A stretch of 64,000 nt of DNA from Pseudomonas sp. VD-NE ins (GCF_031882575.1 NZ_CP134772.1:3987001-4051000), one strand, 5' to 3'; shown: positions 36,831 to 46,422, numbered from the stretch's first letter. The notes: generated by a model from the sequence alone, not told the origin. A program made the numbers and translations.

Positions 36831-37973
36831 TCAATGAGGTTGTGTATCGCCGGCGGCGGTGTCGATGCTGACCACCACCGACATCCCCGGCCGCAACCGT
36901 TCCTCTTCTTGCTGATCCGCATCAATGGTGATCCGCACCGGCACCCGCTGAGCAATTTTGACAAAGTTGCCGGTGGCGTTATCCGCCTGCAACAAGGCAA
37001 ATTCCGAACCTGTGCCCGGGGAAATATGCTGCACATGCCCGGTGAATTTGCGGTGGTTCAATGCATCGACAGTGAAGCGCACCGGTTGCCCGACACGCAC
37101 GTTATCCATCTGGGTTTCCTTCATGTTGGCGATCACCCATTTCTGGTTCGGCACCAACGCCATCAACTGCGCACCGGAATTGACGTAGGCGCCGAGGCGC
37201 ACGCCAATCTGCCCGAGTTGGCCGTCACGCGGCGCAACGATGCGGGTGTTCGACAGGTCGATCCGCGCCAGTTGCACTGCCGCTTCGGCGCTGGCCACGG
37301 CTGCCTCCAGCGAGCCACGATTGACGATCACTGTTTGCAGATCCTGACGGGCGATTTCCAGATTGGCCTTGGCCTGCGCCACCCCCGCAACACTTTGCGC
37401 ATTCGCCGCCAGTGCGACGTCCATCTCGCGCTTGGACACCGAACCGTCGCGCACCAATTCCTGATTACGGCGCAGATCCGCTTCACTCTTGCGCAACTGC
37501 GCTTCGCTGTCGGCCTGCACCGCCTGACGCAATTTGATCGTCGCCTCGGCGCTGTTGCGTTGCTGCACCACATTGGCCAATGCAGCTTTCTGCACCGCCA
37601 GTTGCGCCAACGATTGATCGAGGCGTTGCTGATAGATGCGGTCATCCAGGCGCACCAGCAAATCGCCGGCCTTCACGTACTGGAAATCCTGCACCGGCAC
37701 TTCATAAACATAACCGGCGAGTTGCGGGCCGATGATCGTCACTTGCCCACGAATCAGCGCATTTTCGGTGGTCTCGACCGCACTGCTGAACGGCGGTAAT
37801 TGCCAGGCATACAGCACGATCAACACACCGATGATGGCGATCGCGGCAAAGCCCAGCGAGGAAATAAGCCGCACCCGCAGCGAGCGTGGCTCGGTGTTCG
37901 GCGATGACGGCGGCGCCTCACCCTCGGGCGTGGCGGCAATGGCATTGGTGGTTGTGGTGGTCGGTTCGGTCAT
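36831..37973 (-). CDS. HlyD/EmrA-family membrane fusion protein
   Basis: 380-residue periplasmic adaptor. A cytoplasmic polar tail and one transmembrane helix (about 38-58, FAAIAIIGVLIVLYAWQL) precede a biotin/lipoyl-like domain (VQDFQYVKAGDLLVRLDD) and a long alpha-helical hairpin (about 115-230, rich in Gln, Ala and Leu), then a beta-barrel domain. It links an inner-membrane pump to an outer-membrane channel. The start overlaps the stop of the transporter gene (ATGA). No TolC-like gene is present here. Confidence 0.87.
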   Translation of the reverse strand: MTEPTTTTTNAIAATPEGEAPPSSPNTEPRSLRVRLISSLGFAAIAIIGVLIVLYAWQLPPFSSAVETTENALIRGQVTIIGPQLAGYVYEVPVQDFQYVKAGDLLVRLDDRIYQQRLDQSLAQLAVQKAALANVVQQRNSAEATIKLRQAVQADSEAQLRKSEADLRRNQELVRDGSVSKREMDVALAANAQSVAGVAQAKANLEIARQDLQTVIVNRGSLEAAVASAEAAVQLARIDLSNTRIVAPRDGQLGQIGVRLGAYVNSGAQLMALVPNQKWVIANMKETQMDNVRVGQPVRFTVDALNHRKFTGHVQHISPGTGSEFALLQADNATGNFVKIAQRVPVRITIDADQQEEERLRPGMSVVVSIDTAAGDTQPH

Positions 37974-39625
37974 GAAGAAGGGGCACCGCTCGAAGGTGTG
38001 GATGGCGCTGGGGCGACGGCTTTGGTGGTGCTCATCAGCCACAGCGCACGAATGGACAGCCAGATCATGGTCAGCACCGCAATCACGGCGATCAGCATGA
38101 ACACATCGTTGTAGGCCAGCACGTTGGCCTCACGGGTGGCGGCGTTGGCCAGGCTGCGAATCCCCGCCAGGTTGCGCAGACTCGGGTCGGCCAGCAACGA
38201 GCCATACGCCGAGCCGCCGCTCTGCACGCGTGCAGCCACCAACGGGTCAGACAGCGTCAGGTGCTCAACGATGTGACTGGAATGAAATTTTTCCCGAACG
38301 ATCTGGAAGGTGCCCAGAAGCGCCGCACCGAGTAAGCCGCCGAGGTTATTGCAGATCCCGAACAACACGGAAAAGCTCACCAGATTGCGTGGATTGGTCA
38401 ACACGTTGCGAGTACCGAAAACCATGGTCGGGCCAAGGAAAAACGTGCTGCCGAACGCCAGCAGAAACTGACTGAAGTAGAGGTTTTCGGGGCGGGTCAG
38501 GTTGTTGGAAAAACTGTCCATCACCGACCCGGTGGCCATCAGACCCAGCGAGATGATCAATGGCATCAGCAGGTGTTTGGGGTCGATCGTCAGCGCGCTG
38601 GTCACCAAGCCCGCGACGCTGCCGATCAGCATGACCACGTAGAGGCTATGCAACTGCTCATAGCCCATGTTCAGGTTCTGCATGAAACCCACCGCACCGG
38701 TGGACTGCTCCGAGGTGACCATGCGGATCAGGGTCACCGCCAGCGCCAGGCGGATCATCGTCCCGCTGCCCAGCCAGCGGGTCATCAGCAGCGGGTTGCT
38801 GCGGTTATGTTCGATGGCCAGGCCGGCGAGGATCAAGGCAATCGAGGCGGCCAGCGCATAGCCGATCCAGTCGGCCTCCAGCCACCAGTCAATCCGCCCC
38901 AGCGACAACACCGCACACAGCAGCGCCACGCCAGTGGCGAGAATGGCGAAGGTGAGGAAGTCGAGTTTTTCGAAGGTTTTGAAGCGGTCGCCTGGCGGCA
39001 ATTTGAGCAGCAATACGCAGCCTAGCGAGAGCAGTGCCATGCCCAGTTCGAACAGGTACAAGCCGCGCCATTCGGCGATCTGCAGCAAGTCTTCGGAAAA
39101 TAATCGCGCCAGCGGCAGCGCGAGTTGCGAGGTGCCGAGGCCGAGCACCAACGCCCTCAGACGCCACTTCGCCGGGAACGCCTGGACCATGTAATACAGG
39201 CCCAGCGAGCTCAGTGCCGCGCCGACCATGCCGTGGGCCGCGCGCACCGCCACCGCCGAATTGAGGTCATTGACGAACAGATGGCCGAAGGTCACCAGCG
39301 CATACAGCACCAGAAACACCTCGGTGAATGCACGCAAACCGAACTGCTGGCGAAACTTCACCAGCAGCAGGTTCATCGACACGTTGGTCATCACATACGC
39401 TGCCGGCAGCCAGGCCATTTCCGCCGTGGTCGCACCGAGTGCGCCTTGCAGATAAGGCAGGTTGGCCACCACCAGCGAGTTGCCCAGACCACCGGTCACC
39501 GCCACCAGCACGCCGACCAGCGCATAGGCCAGGCGCTTGGGGGTGGAGTGCAACGGCGTCGAGGGGGAACCGGGCAGACTGGGCTTTTCGTGCGGCTGCC
39601 AGTTGCGCGGGGCGTATTGATCCAT
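37970..39625 (-). CDS. MFS multidrug efflux transporter (DHA2, EmrB type)
   Basis: 551 residues with about 14 transmembrane segments, typical of the DHA2 drug:proton antiporters. The motif near helix 4-5 (VRAAHGMVGAALSSLGLYYM) and the WLPAAYVMTNVSMN segment fit the family. With the HlyD-type partner it would form an EmrAB-like pump; substrates are unknown. The ATG at 39625 starts a 30-residue polar leader; earlier codons are unlikely. No regulator gene is adjacent. Confidence 0.87.
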   Translation of the reverse strand: MDQYAPRNWQPHEKPSLPGSPSTPLHSTPKRLAYALVGVLVAVTGGLGNSLVVANLPYLQGALGATTAEMAWLPAAYVMTNVSMNLLLVKFRQQFGLRAFTEVFLVLYALVTFGHLFVNDLNSAVAVRAAHGMVGAALSSLGLYYMVQAFPAKWRLRALVLGLGTSQLALPLARLFSEDLLQIAEWRGLYLFELGMALLSLGCVLLLKLPPGDRFKTFEKLDFLTFAILATGVALLCAVLSLGRIDWWLEADWIGYALAASIALILAGLAIEHNRSNPLLMTRWLGSGTMIRLALAVTLIRMVTSEQSTGAVGFMQNLNMGYEQLHSLYVVMLIGSVAGLVTSALTIDPKHLLMPLIISLGLMATGSVMDSFSNNLTRPENLYFSQFLLAFGSTFFLGPTMVFGTRNVLTNPRNLVSFSVLFGICNNLGGLLGAALLGTFQIVREKFHSSHIVEHLTLSDPLVAARVQSGGSAYGSLLADPSLRNLAGIRSLANAATREANVLAYNDVFMLIAVIAVLTMIWLSIRALWLMSTTKAVAPAPSTPSSGAPSS

Positions 39626-39705
39626 TGCAGGGCCTTGTACGGAAGGTGAGTAAAGTTTGCCGCAAATTCGCTGGCAACACACTCATCCCCTGTCATCCAC
39701 CAAAC

Positions 39706-39800
39706 CTTGTGGGAGCTGGCTTGCCAGCGATGACGCCGGCATATCCAACATCCTTGCTGAATGACACTCCGCGATCGCTGGCAAGCCAGCTCCCACAGGG
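39706..39800. repeat. REPIN, family A pair
   Basis: CTTGTGGGAGCTGGCTTGCC and its inverse. It occupies part of the 325-bp gap between the efflux gene and the divergent oprD gene; the rest holds the oprD promoter. Confidence 0.88.
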
Positions 39801-39853
39801 TTTGGTGACGAATTGAACATTCAGGTTCCAGCAAGTCATCGCACAACTTGCTG

Positions 39854-39915
39854 TTGACATTCCCGTAAAACCTAGGAAATATCCGCACCCATGTTGTACG
39901 ACGACGTATAACAAA
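39854..39915 (+). promoter_or_regulatory. oprD promoter with operator shared with udh
   Basis: A -35 TTGACA (39854-39859) and an AT-rich -10 region near 39877 are followed at 39894-39915 by a 22-base motif starting TTGTACGACGACG and ending ACAAA. It matches 17 of 22 positions at 41602-41623 before udh, at nearly the same distance from TTGACA (40 and 39 bases). Confidence 0.6.
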
Positions 39916-39950
39916 TAATAAAAACAACAAACGAAACAGGGAGCGTCACA

Positions 39951-41246
39951 GTGAGCACACTCGTCCGCAGTTCCGTCCGCCCTTCCCGTCTTTCCGTCAC
40001 CCGCCCGCGTACCGCTTTAAGTCTGATCGGCTGCAGCAGCCTCGCCCTTGCCATGCCGATGAGCGCCGATGCCGAAGGCTTTCTCGAAGACAGCAAAGCC
40101 ACGCTGAACCTGCGCAACGCCTACTTCAACCGCAACTTCGTCAACCCCGCCTACCCGCAGGGCAAGGCTGAAGAGTGGACGCAAAACTTCATCCTCGATG
40201 CCAAGTCTGGCTTCACCCAAGGCACCGTCGGTTTCGGCCTTGATGTGCTGGGGATGTATTCGCAGAAACTCGATGGCGGCAAAGGCACGGGCGGTACGCA
40301 ACTGTTGCCGGTCCACGATGACGGGCGCCCGGCCGACAACTTCGGCCGCCTCGGTGTGGCGCTGAAGGCCAAGGTGTCGAAGACCGAATTGAAGGTCGGC
40401 GAATGGATGCCGGTGCTGCCGATCCTGCGCTCCGACGATGGCCGCTCGCTGCCGCAGACCTTTCGCGGCGGTCAGATCACCTCTACCGAGATCAACGGCC
40501 TGACCGTCTACGGCGGCCAGTTCCGCGGCAACAGCCCGCGCAACGACGCGAGCATGGAAGACATGTCAATGAACGGCCGTGGCGCGTTCACTTCCGATCG
40601 CTTCAACTTTGGCGGCGGTGAATACACCTTCAACGACAAGCGCACCCTGGTCGGCGTGTGGTACGCCGAACTCAGCGACATCTACCAGCAGCAGTATTTC
40701 AACCTCAGCCACAGCCAGCCGTTGGGCGACTGGACGCTGGGCGCCAACCTCGGTTTCTTCACCGGCAAGGAAGACGGCAGCGCCCAGGCTGGTGACCTCG
40801 ACAACAAAACTGCGTTCGCCCTGCTTTCGGCCAAATACGGCGGCAACACGTTCTATGTCGGCCTGCAAAAACTCAGCGGCGACGACGCCTGGATGCGGGT
40901 CAACGGCACCAGCGGCGGCACCCTCGCCAACGACAGCTACAACGCCAGTTATGACAACGCCAAGGAGCGCTCCTGGCAGCTGCGCCACGACTACAACTTC
41001 GTCGCCCTCGGCATCCCCGGCCTGACCCTGATGAACCGCTACATCAGCGGCGACAACGTGCACACCGGGACGACCACTGACGGCAAGGAATGGGGCCGCG
41101 AGTCGGAACTGGCCTACACGGTGCAAAGCGGCCCGTTGAAAAACCTCAACGTGAAATGGCGCAATGCGACGATACGCCGAGACTTCAGCACCAACGAGTT
41201 TGACGAGAACCGGATCTTTATCAGTTATCCGATTTCGTTGTTGTAA
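39951..41246 (+). CDS. OprD-family outer membrane porin
   Basis: 431 residues. A rather long signal peptide (to about DAEG, residue 43) precedes a mature beta-barrel of the OprD type: FLEDSKATLNLRNAYFNRNF and the final WRNATIRRDFSTNEFDENRIFISYPISLL are typical. The start is GTG, with GGGAG upstream. Family members are substrate-specific channels for acidic or aromatic nutrients. Its promoter shares an operator with udh, so it is probably the uronate channel of the following operon. Confidence 0.87.
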   Translation: MSTLVRSSVRPSRLSVTRPRTALSLIGCSSLALAMPMSADAEGFLEDSKATLNLRNAYFNRNFVNPAYPQGKAEEWTQNFILDAKSGFTQGTVGFGLDVLGMYSQKLDGGKGTGGTQLLPVHDDGRPADNFGRLGVALKAKVSKTELKVGEWMPVLPILRSDDGRSLPQTFRGGQITSTEINGLTVYGGQFRGNSPRNDASMEDMSMNGRGAFTSDRFNFGGGEYTFNDKRTLVGVWYAELSDIYQQQYFNLSHSQPLGDWTLGANLGFFTGKEDGSAQAGDLDNKTAFALLSAKYGGNTFYVGLQKLSGDDAWMRVNGTSGGTLANDSYNASYDNAKERSWQLRHDYNFVALGIPGLTLMNRYISGDNVHTGTTTDGKEWGRESELAYTVQSGPLKNLNVKWRNATIRRDFSTNEFDENRIFISYPISLL

Positions 41247-41257
41247 TGCTCACTTTC

Positions 41258-41482
41258 CCTGTGGGAGCGAGCTTGCTCGCGAAGGCGGCGTGTCAGTCGA
41301 TGCAAGAGTTGCCTGGACCGGCCTCATCGCTGGCAAGCCAGCTCCCACAGGATTTTGTGGTGAATGCGGGAATTGAAAACAACGCTGATACCTGTGGGAG
41401 CTGGCTTGCCAGCGATGGCGGCGGCAGATTCAGCATTGATGTTGATTGATACACCGCTTTCGCGAGCAGGCTCGCTCCCACA
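41258..41482. repeat. Two tandem hybrid REPINs (B-A and A-B)
   Basis: Four units in the order B(+), A(-), A(+), B(-), each doublet about 90 bases long. The 404-bp gap between oprD and udh contains these and the udh promoter; no gene is seen. Confidence 0.85.
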
Positions 41483-41562
41483 AGCAGATTGCATTGCAAC
41501 GAAGGAGTTCATGGTGATTGAAAAGTGAATGAGCCCTTCCGTCATCTACACCAAAAGTCGCG

Positions 41563-41623
41563 TTGACAAGTTCCGGAAACCCTACCGATACTTCAGCGCA
41601 GTCATACGACAACCTACAACAAA
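41563..41623 (+). promoter_or_regulatory. udh promoter with shared operator
   Basis: TTGACA (41563-41568) and GATACT (41587-41592) are 18 bases apart. The 22-base motif at 41602-41623, containing ATACGACAACCTACAAC, follows where a repressor would block initiation. No regulator gene lies in the window for this operon. Confidence 0.6.
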
Positions 41624-41650
41624 CCTAATAACAACGTGTAAGGGATTGCC

Positions 41651-42475
41651 ATGACATCTACCTCCACTCCCCGCGCCCCGTTCAACCGTCTGCTGCTGAC
41701 CGGCGCCGCCGGTGGCCTGGGCAAAGTCCTGCGCGAACGGATGCGCCCTTATGCCAATGTCCTGCGCCTGTCAGACATCGCTGCCCTCGCCCCGGCTGTC
41801 GATGATCGCGAAGAAGTCGTCCCTTGCGATCTGGCCGACAAACAAGCTGTGCATCAACTGGTCGAAGGCGTCGACGCGATCCTGCATTTTGGCGGTGTCT
41901 CCGTCGAGCGGCCCTTCGAAGAAATCCTCGGCGCCAACATCAGCGGTGTTTTTCACATCTACGAAGCGGCGCGCCGGCATGGTGTGAAACGGGTGATCTT
42001 CGCCAGTTCCAACCACGTCATCGGCTTCTATAAACAGGACGAACAACTCGACGCCAGCTCCGCGCGCCGCCCCGATGGCTACTACGGATTGTCCAAGTCC
42101 TACGGCGAAGACATGGCCAGTTTCTACTTCGATCGCTACGGCATCGAGACCGTCAGTATCCGCATCGGCTCCTCGTTCCCCGAACCGCAAAACCGTCGAA
42201 TGATGCACACCTGGCTGAGCTTCGACGACCTCACCCAATTGCTCGAACGCGCGCTGTACACACCGAACGTCGGCCACACCGTGGTCTACGGCATGTCCGC
42301 CAACAAGGACGTCTGGTGGGACAACCGCTTCGCCAGCCACCTCGGGTTCGCGGCGAAGGACAGCTCCGAAGTGTTCCGCGAAAAAGTCGAGGCGCAGCCA
42401 ATGCCGGCGGCCGATGACCCGGCGCGGATCTATCAGGGCGGCGCGTTTGTCGCCGCAGGTCCGTTCGGCGACTGA
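41651..42475 (+). CDS. udh: Uronate dehydrogenase
   Basis: 274-residue short-chain-type NAD-dependent enzyme that oxidises D-galacturonate or D-glucuronate to the aldarolactone. The cofactor motif TGAAGGLGK (residues 16-24), SSNHVIGFY (Ser about 112) and the catalytic YYGLSKSYGED (Tyr about 137, Lys about 141) are present. Long identical stretches with the Pseudomonas syringae enzyme are recognisable, for example VDAILHFGGVSVERPFEEIL and the end YQGGAFVAAGPFGD. It begins the operon with the lactonase and TRAP genes. Confidence 0.95.
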   Translation: MTSTSTPRAPFNRLLLTGAAGGLGKVLRERMRPYANVLRLSDIAALAPAVDDREEVVPCDLADKQAVHQLVEGVDAILHFGGVSVERPFEEILGANISGVFHIYEAARRHGVKRVIFASSNHVIGFYKQDEQLDASSARRPDGYYGLSKSYGEDMASFYFDRYGIETVSIRIGSSFPEPQNRRMMHTWLSFDDLTQLLERALYTPNVGHTVVYGMSANKDVWWDNRFASHLGFAAKDSSEVFREKVEAQPMPAADDPARIYQGGAFVAAGPFGD

Positions 42476-42505
42476 TCACTCTGACAACGACGCAAAGGAA
42501 TGAGT

Positions 42506-43399
42506 ATGCAAGCCGAATTGATCGTCGACGCCCGCAACGCCGTGGGCGAAAGCCCGGTCTGGGTAGCAGAGGAAAACGCGCTGTACTGGGTCGACATTCC
42601 CAACGGCGGCCTGCAACGCTGGAGCGCCGAGACCGGCCATGTGCACGCCTGGAAAACCCCGGAGATGCTCGCCTGCATCGCCCGCCACAGCCGTGGCGGC
42701 TGGGTCGCCGGCATGGAGAGCGGTTTCTTTCATCTGCACCCGCACAGCGACGGCAGCCTCGACAGCGAGCGACTTGCCAGCGTCGAGCACGGCCGCGAAG
42801 ACATGCGCCTGAACGATGGTCGTTGTGATCGCCAGGGCCGCTTCTGGGCCGGCAGCATGGTGTTGAACATGGGCCTGAATGCGCCCGAAGGCCGGCTCTA
42901 CCGCTACGGCGCCGGGCAGTCTGGCGTGATCGAAGCGCAACTCGACGGTTTCATCGTGCCCAACGGTCTCGGCTTCAGCCCCGACGGCAAAACCATGTAC
43001 CTGTCCGATTCGCACCCCGACGTGCAATTGATCTGGGCGTTCGATTACGACACCGATACCGGCACACCATCGAACCGCCGCGTCTTCGTCGACATGAACC
43101 ACTTCCCCGGCCGGCCCGATGGCGCTGCCGTGGACGCCGAAGGTTTCTACTGGATCTGCGCCAACGACGCCGGCCTCATTCACCGTTTCGCGCCGGACGG
43201 CCGACTCGACTTCTCGCTGGCCGTACCAGTGAAAAAACCGACCATGTGCGCCTTCGGTGGAACCCGGATGGACACCTTGTTCGTCACCTCGATTCGTCCC
43301 GGCGACGACCACGATCCGCAGTCCCTGGCCGGCGGCGTGTTCGCCCTGACCCCCAACGTCAAAGGCCTGCCGGAGCCGCTGTTCGACGCTTTGCCGTAA
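42506..43399 (+). CDS. SMP-30/gluconolactonase-family lactonase
   Basis: 297-residue six-bladed propeller of the SMP-30/regucalcin type. Metal-site residues are seen in ARNAVGESPVWV (Glu about 17), MRLNDGRCDRQGRFWAG, VPNGLGFSPDGKTMYLSDS and GRPDGAAVDAEG. Next to udh, its likely job is hydrolysing the aldarolactone to galactarate or glucarate. The ATG at 42506 is chosen because AAAGGA sits six bases before it; the ATG at 42500 touches that site. Confidence 0.88.
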   Translation: MQAELIVDARNAVGESPVWVAEENALYWVDIPNGGLQRWSAETGHVHAWKTPEMLACIARHSRGGWVAGMESGFFHLHPHSDGSLDSERLASVEHGREDMRLNDGRCDRQGRFWAGSMVLNMGLNAPEGRLYRYGAGQSGVIEAQLDGFIVPNGLGFSPDGKTMYLSDSHPDVQLIWAFDYDTDTGTPSNRRVFVDMNHFPGRPDGAAVDAEGFYWICANDAGLIHRFAPDGRLDFSLAVPVKKPTMCAFGGTRMDTLFVTSIRPGDDHDPQSLAGGVFALTPNVKGLPEPLFDALP

Positions 43400-43463
43400 C
43401 AACCGCTTCTGCTGCACCGCTGCGCCTTGAACACAACAATAACAAGACTGGAGACTCACCCCC

Positions 43464-44435
43464 ATGTACTTCAAACGCACCTTGCTGGCCGCTGCACTCC
43501 CGCTGATGTTTACCTTCACTGGCGCCGCTCAGGCCCTGCAACTCAAATTCGCGGACATTCACCCCGCCGGTTACCCAACCGTGGTGGCCGAAGAAAACAT
43601 GGGCAAGACCCTGACCAAGGAAACCAACGGCGAGCTGACCTTCCAATACTTCCCTGGCGGTGTGCTCGGCTCCGAAAAGGAAGTCATCGAGCAGATGCAA
43701 GTCGGCGCCGTACAGCTGTCTCGTGTCAGCCTGGGTATCGTCGGCCCCGTGGTCCCGGACGTGAACGTGTTCAACATGCCGTTCATCTTCCGCGACCAGC
43801 AACACATGCGTAACGTCATCGACGGCCCGGTAGGCGACGAAATCCTCGGCAAAATCACCAACTCCGAATTCGGCCTGGTGGCCCTGGCCTGGATGGACGG
43901 CGGCACGCGCAACATCTACACCAAGAAACCGGTGCGCAAGCTCGAAGACCTCAAGGGCATGAAAATCCGCGTGCAAGGCAACCCGATGTTCATCGACATG
44001 ATGAACGCCATGGGCGGTAACGGCATCGCCATGGACACCGGCGAGATCTTCAGCGCCTTGCAGACCGGCGTGATCGACGGCGCGGAAAACAACCCGCCAA
44101 CCCTGCTTGAACACAACCACTTCCAGAATGCGAAGTACTACAGCCTCACGGGTCACCTGATCCTGCCAGAGCCGATCGTGATGTCGAAAATCACCTGGGA
44201 AAAACTGACGCCGGATCAACAGGCGCTGGTCAAGACAGCCGCCAAGGCTGCCCAGGCCGAAGAGCGCGTGCTGTGGGACAAGAAGTCCGCTGCCAGTGAA
44301 GAAAAACTCAAGGCCGCCGGCGTCGAGTTCATCGAGGTCGACAAAAAACCCTTCTACGACGCCACCGCCTCGGTTCGTGAGAAATACGGCGCGCCGTATG
44401 CCGATCTGATCAAAAAGATCGAAGCCGTTCAGTAA
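43464..44435 (+). CDS. TRAP transporter solute-binding protein (DctP family)
   Basis: 323 residues with a signal peptide (to about AQA, residue 24). The DctP fold is clear in FQYFPGGVLGSEKEVIEQMQ, DLKGMKIRVQGNPMF and TGVIDGAENNPPT. The Arg in KIRVQGNP is the usual carboxylate-binding residue. Operon context with uronate dehydrogenase suggests D-glucuronate or D-galacturonate as ligand. It is the high-affinity periplasmic receptor for the two membrane proteins that follow. Confidence 0.9.
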   Translation: MYFKRTLLAAALPLMFTFTGAAQALQLKFADIHPAGYPTVVAEENMGKTLTKETNGELTFQYFPGGVLGSEKEVIEQMQVGAVQLSRVSLGIVGPVVPDVNVFNMPFIFRDQQHMRNVIDGPVGDEILGKITNSEFGLVALAWMDGGTRNIYTKKPVRKLEDLKGMKIRVQGNPMFIDMMNAMGGNGIAMDTGEIFSALQTGVIDGAENNPPTLLEHNHFQNAKYYSLTGHLILPEPIVMSKITWEKLTPDQQALVKTAAKAAQAEERVLWDKKSAASEEKLKAAGVEFIEVDKKPFYDATASVREKYGAPYADLIKKIEAVQ

Positions 44436-44511
44436 CGCCTCCCGCTCCGTCCCCATGAACAAGGCCCGGTGCGCCCGATGACTGCGGCGCACCCGGTTAC
44501 GGTGGAACCCG

Positions 44512-45039
44512 ATGAAGAATCTACTGCTGCGTATCAACGACAAGATCTACATGACGTGCATCTGGGTCGCCGGCCTTTCCGTCCTGGCGATTTCCCTGAT
44601 GATTCCCTGGGGCGTGTTCGCCCGCTACGTGCTGGGCACCGGTTCGAGCTGGCCCGAGCCCACGGCGATCCTGCTGATGATGGTGTTTACCTTCATCGGC
44701 GCTGCCGCCAGTTACCGCGCCGGTGCGCACATGGCCGTGGCCATGCTCACCGACCGCATGCCGCCGCAACTGAGAACCGCGGCGGCGATTTTTTCCCAGC
44801 TGCTGATGGCGGCGATCTGCATCTTCATGACGATCTGGGGCGCCAAACTGTGCATGTCCACCTGGAACCAGTTCATGGCGGCCCTGCCCGATCTGCGCGT
44901 GGGCGTGACCTATCTGCCGATTCCGCTGGGCGGCTTTCTGACGCTGATTTTTGTTCTGGAAAAACTCTTGCTCGGTGACCAGAGCAAACGTCGAGTCGTG
45001 CAGTTCGACCTGGTTGAAGAAAGTGAAGGTGCCGCTTAA
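44512..45039 (+). CDS. TRAP transporter small membrane subunit (DctQ family)
   Basis: 175 residues with four hydrophobic segments, as expected for DctQ. The segment SSWPEPTAILLMMVFTFIGA is characteristic of the family. Its stop overlaps the first base of the next ATG (TAATG), so it is translated together with the large subunit. Together with DctM it forms the sodium-coupled uptake unit. Confidence 0.9.
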   Translation: MKNLLLRINDKIYMTCIWVAGLSVLAISLMIPWGVFARYVLGTGSSWPEPTAILLMMVFTFIGAAASYRAGAHMAVAMLTDRMPPQLRTAAAIFSQLLMAAICIFMTIWGAKLCMSTWNQFMAALPDLRVGVTYLPIPLGGFLTLIFVLEKLLLGDQSKRRVVQFDLVEESEGAA

Positions 45040-46319
45040 TGGACGCTCTGATACTGCTGGGCAGTTTTATCGTATTGATCCTGATCGGCATGCCCGTCGC
45101 CTACGCGCTCGGCGCCGCCGCGCTGATCGGTGCATGGTGGATCGACATCCCGTTCCAGGCCGTGATGATTCAGGTCGCCTCGGGGGTGAACAAATTCTCG
45201 CTGCTGGCCATTCCGTTCTTCGTACTGGCCGGTGCGATCATGGCCGAGGGCGGCATGTCCCGTCGATTGGTGGCGTGTGCCGGGGTGCTGGTGGGTTTTG
45301 TCCGCGGAGGCCTGTCACTGGTCAACATTGTCGCCTCGACCTTTTTCGGCGCGATCTCCGGGTCGTCGGTGGCGGACACCGCGTCGGTGGGTTCGGTGCT
45401 GATCCCGGAAATGGAACGCAAGGGCTATCCACGGGATTTCTCCACCGCCGTGACCGTCAGCGGTTCGGTGCAAGCCCTGCTGACCCCGCCAAGCCATAAC
45501 TCGGTGCTCTACTCCCTGGCCGCCGGTGGTACGGTTTCGATTGCCTCGCTGTTCATGGCCGGCATCGTCCCCGGACTGATGATGAGCGCCTGCCTGATGG
45601 TGCTGTGCCTGATCTTCGCGAAAAAACGCAACTACCCCAAGGGTGAAGTGATCCCGATGCGCCAGGCGTTGAAAATCGTCGGCGAAGCCCTCTGGGGCAT
45701 GATGGCGATGGTGATCATCCTCGGCGGCATCCTGTCCGGTATCTTCACCGCGACCGAATCGGCGGCCATCGCCGTGCTGTGGTCGTTCTTCGTCACCATG
45801 TTCATCTACCGCGACTACAAGTGGAGCGAACTGCCGAAACTGATGCACCGCACGGTGCGGACAATTTCGATCGTGATGATCCTGATCGGTTTCGCGGCGA
45901 GCTTCGGCTACATCATGACCCTGATGCAGATTCCGGCGAAGATCACCACGATGTTCCTGACCCTCTCGGACAACCGCTACGTGATCCTGATGTGCATCAA
46001 CGTCATGCTGCTGTTGCTCGGCACGGTGATGGACATGGCGCCGCTGATCCTGATCCTGACGCCGATCCTGATGCCGGTGATTCTCGGCATCGGCGTCGAT
46101 CCGGTGCAGTTCGGCATGATCATGCTGGTCAACCTCGGGATCGGATTGATAACGCCGCCGGTGGGTGCGGTGCTGTTTGTCGGGTCAGCGGTGGGCAAAG
46201 TGAGTATTGAAAGCACTGTTAAAGCGTTGCTGCCGTTCTATGCCGTGCTGTTCCTGGTGTTGATGCTGGTGACTTACGTGCCCGCACTTTCGCTGTGGTT
46301 GCCGCACTTGGTGTTGTAA
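45039..46319 (+). CDS. TRAP transporter large membrane subunit (DctM family)
   Basis: 426 residues with about 12 transmembrane segments. Family motifs are LLAIPFFVLAGAIMAEGGMSRRL, TFFGAISGSSVADTASVG and LTPPSHNSVLY near the N-terminal half, and GIGLITPPVGAVLFVGSAVG near the end. It completes the uronate uptake system. A family C repeat follows the stop. No aldarate dehydratase genes are present in the window, so the pathway would continue elsewhere. Confidence 0.9.
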   Translation: MDALILLGSFIVLILIGMPVAYALGAAALIGAWWIDIPFQAVMIQVASGVNKFSLLAIPFFVLAGAIMAEGGMSRRLVACAGVLVGFVRGGLSLVNIVASTFFGAISGSSVADTASVGSVLIPEMERKGYPRDFSTAVTVSGSVQALLTPPSHNSVLYSLAAGGTVSIASLFMAGIVPGLMMSACLMVLCLIFAKKRNYPKGEVIPMRQALKIVGEALWGMMAMVIILGGILSGIFTATESAAIAVLWSFFVTMFIYRDYKWSELPKLMHRTVRTISIVMILIGFAASFGYIMTLMQIPAKITTMFLTLSDNRYVILMCINVMLLLLGTVMDMAPLILILTPILMPVILGIGVDPVQFGMIMLVNLGIGLITPPVGAVLFVGSAVGKVSIESTVKALLPFYAVLFLVLMLVTYVPALSLWLPHLVL

Positions 46320-46326
46320 CAACCTG

Positions 46327-46415
46327 AAAGATCGCAGCCTTCGGCAGCTCCTACAGAAGTCGCATTCCCATGTAGGAGCTGTCGAGTAAAACGAGGCTGC
46401 GATCTTTTGATCTTA
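46327..46415. repeat. Family C REP doublet
   Basis: GATCGCAGCCTTCGGCAGCTCCTACAG-type left part and TGTAGGAGCTG...GCTGCGATCTTTTGATC right part. It lies between the convergent dctM and tauE genes. Confidence 0.8.
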
Positions 46416-46422
46416 CCCACGC

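Noticed and set aside
41258..41482. Repeated palindromes resembling a CRISPR array
   Set aside because: Units alternate in orientation, belong to two families and are present throughout the window; no cas genes or regular spacers. They are REPINs.
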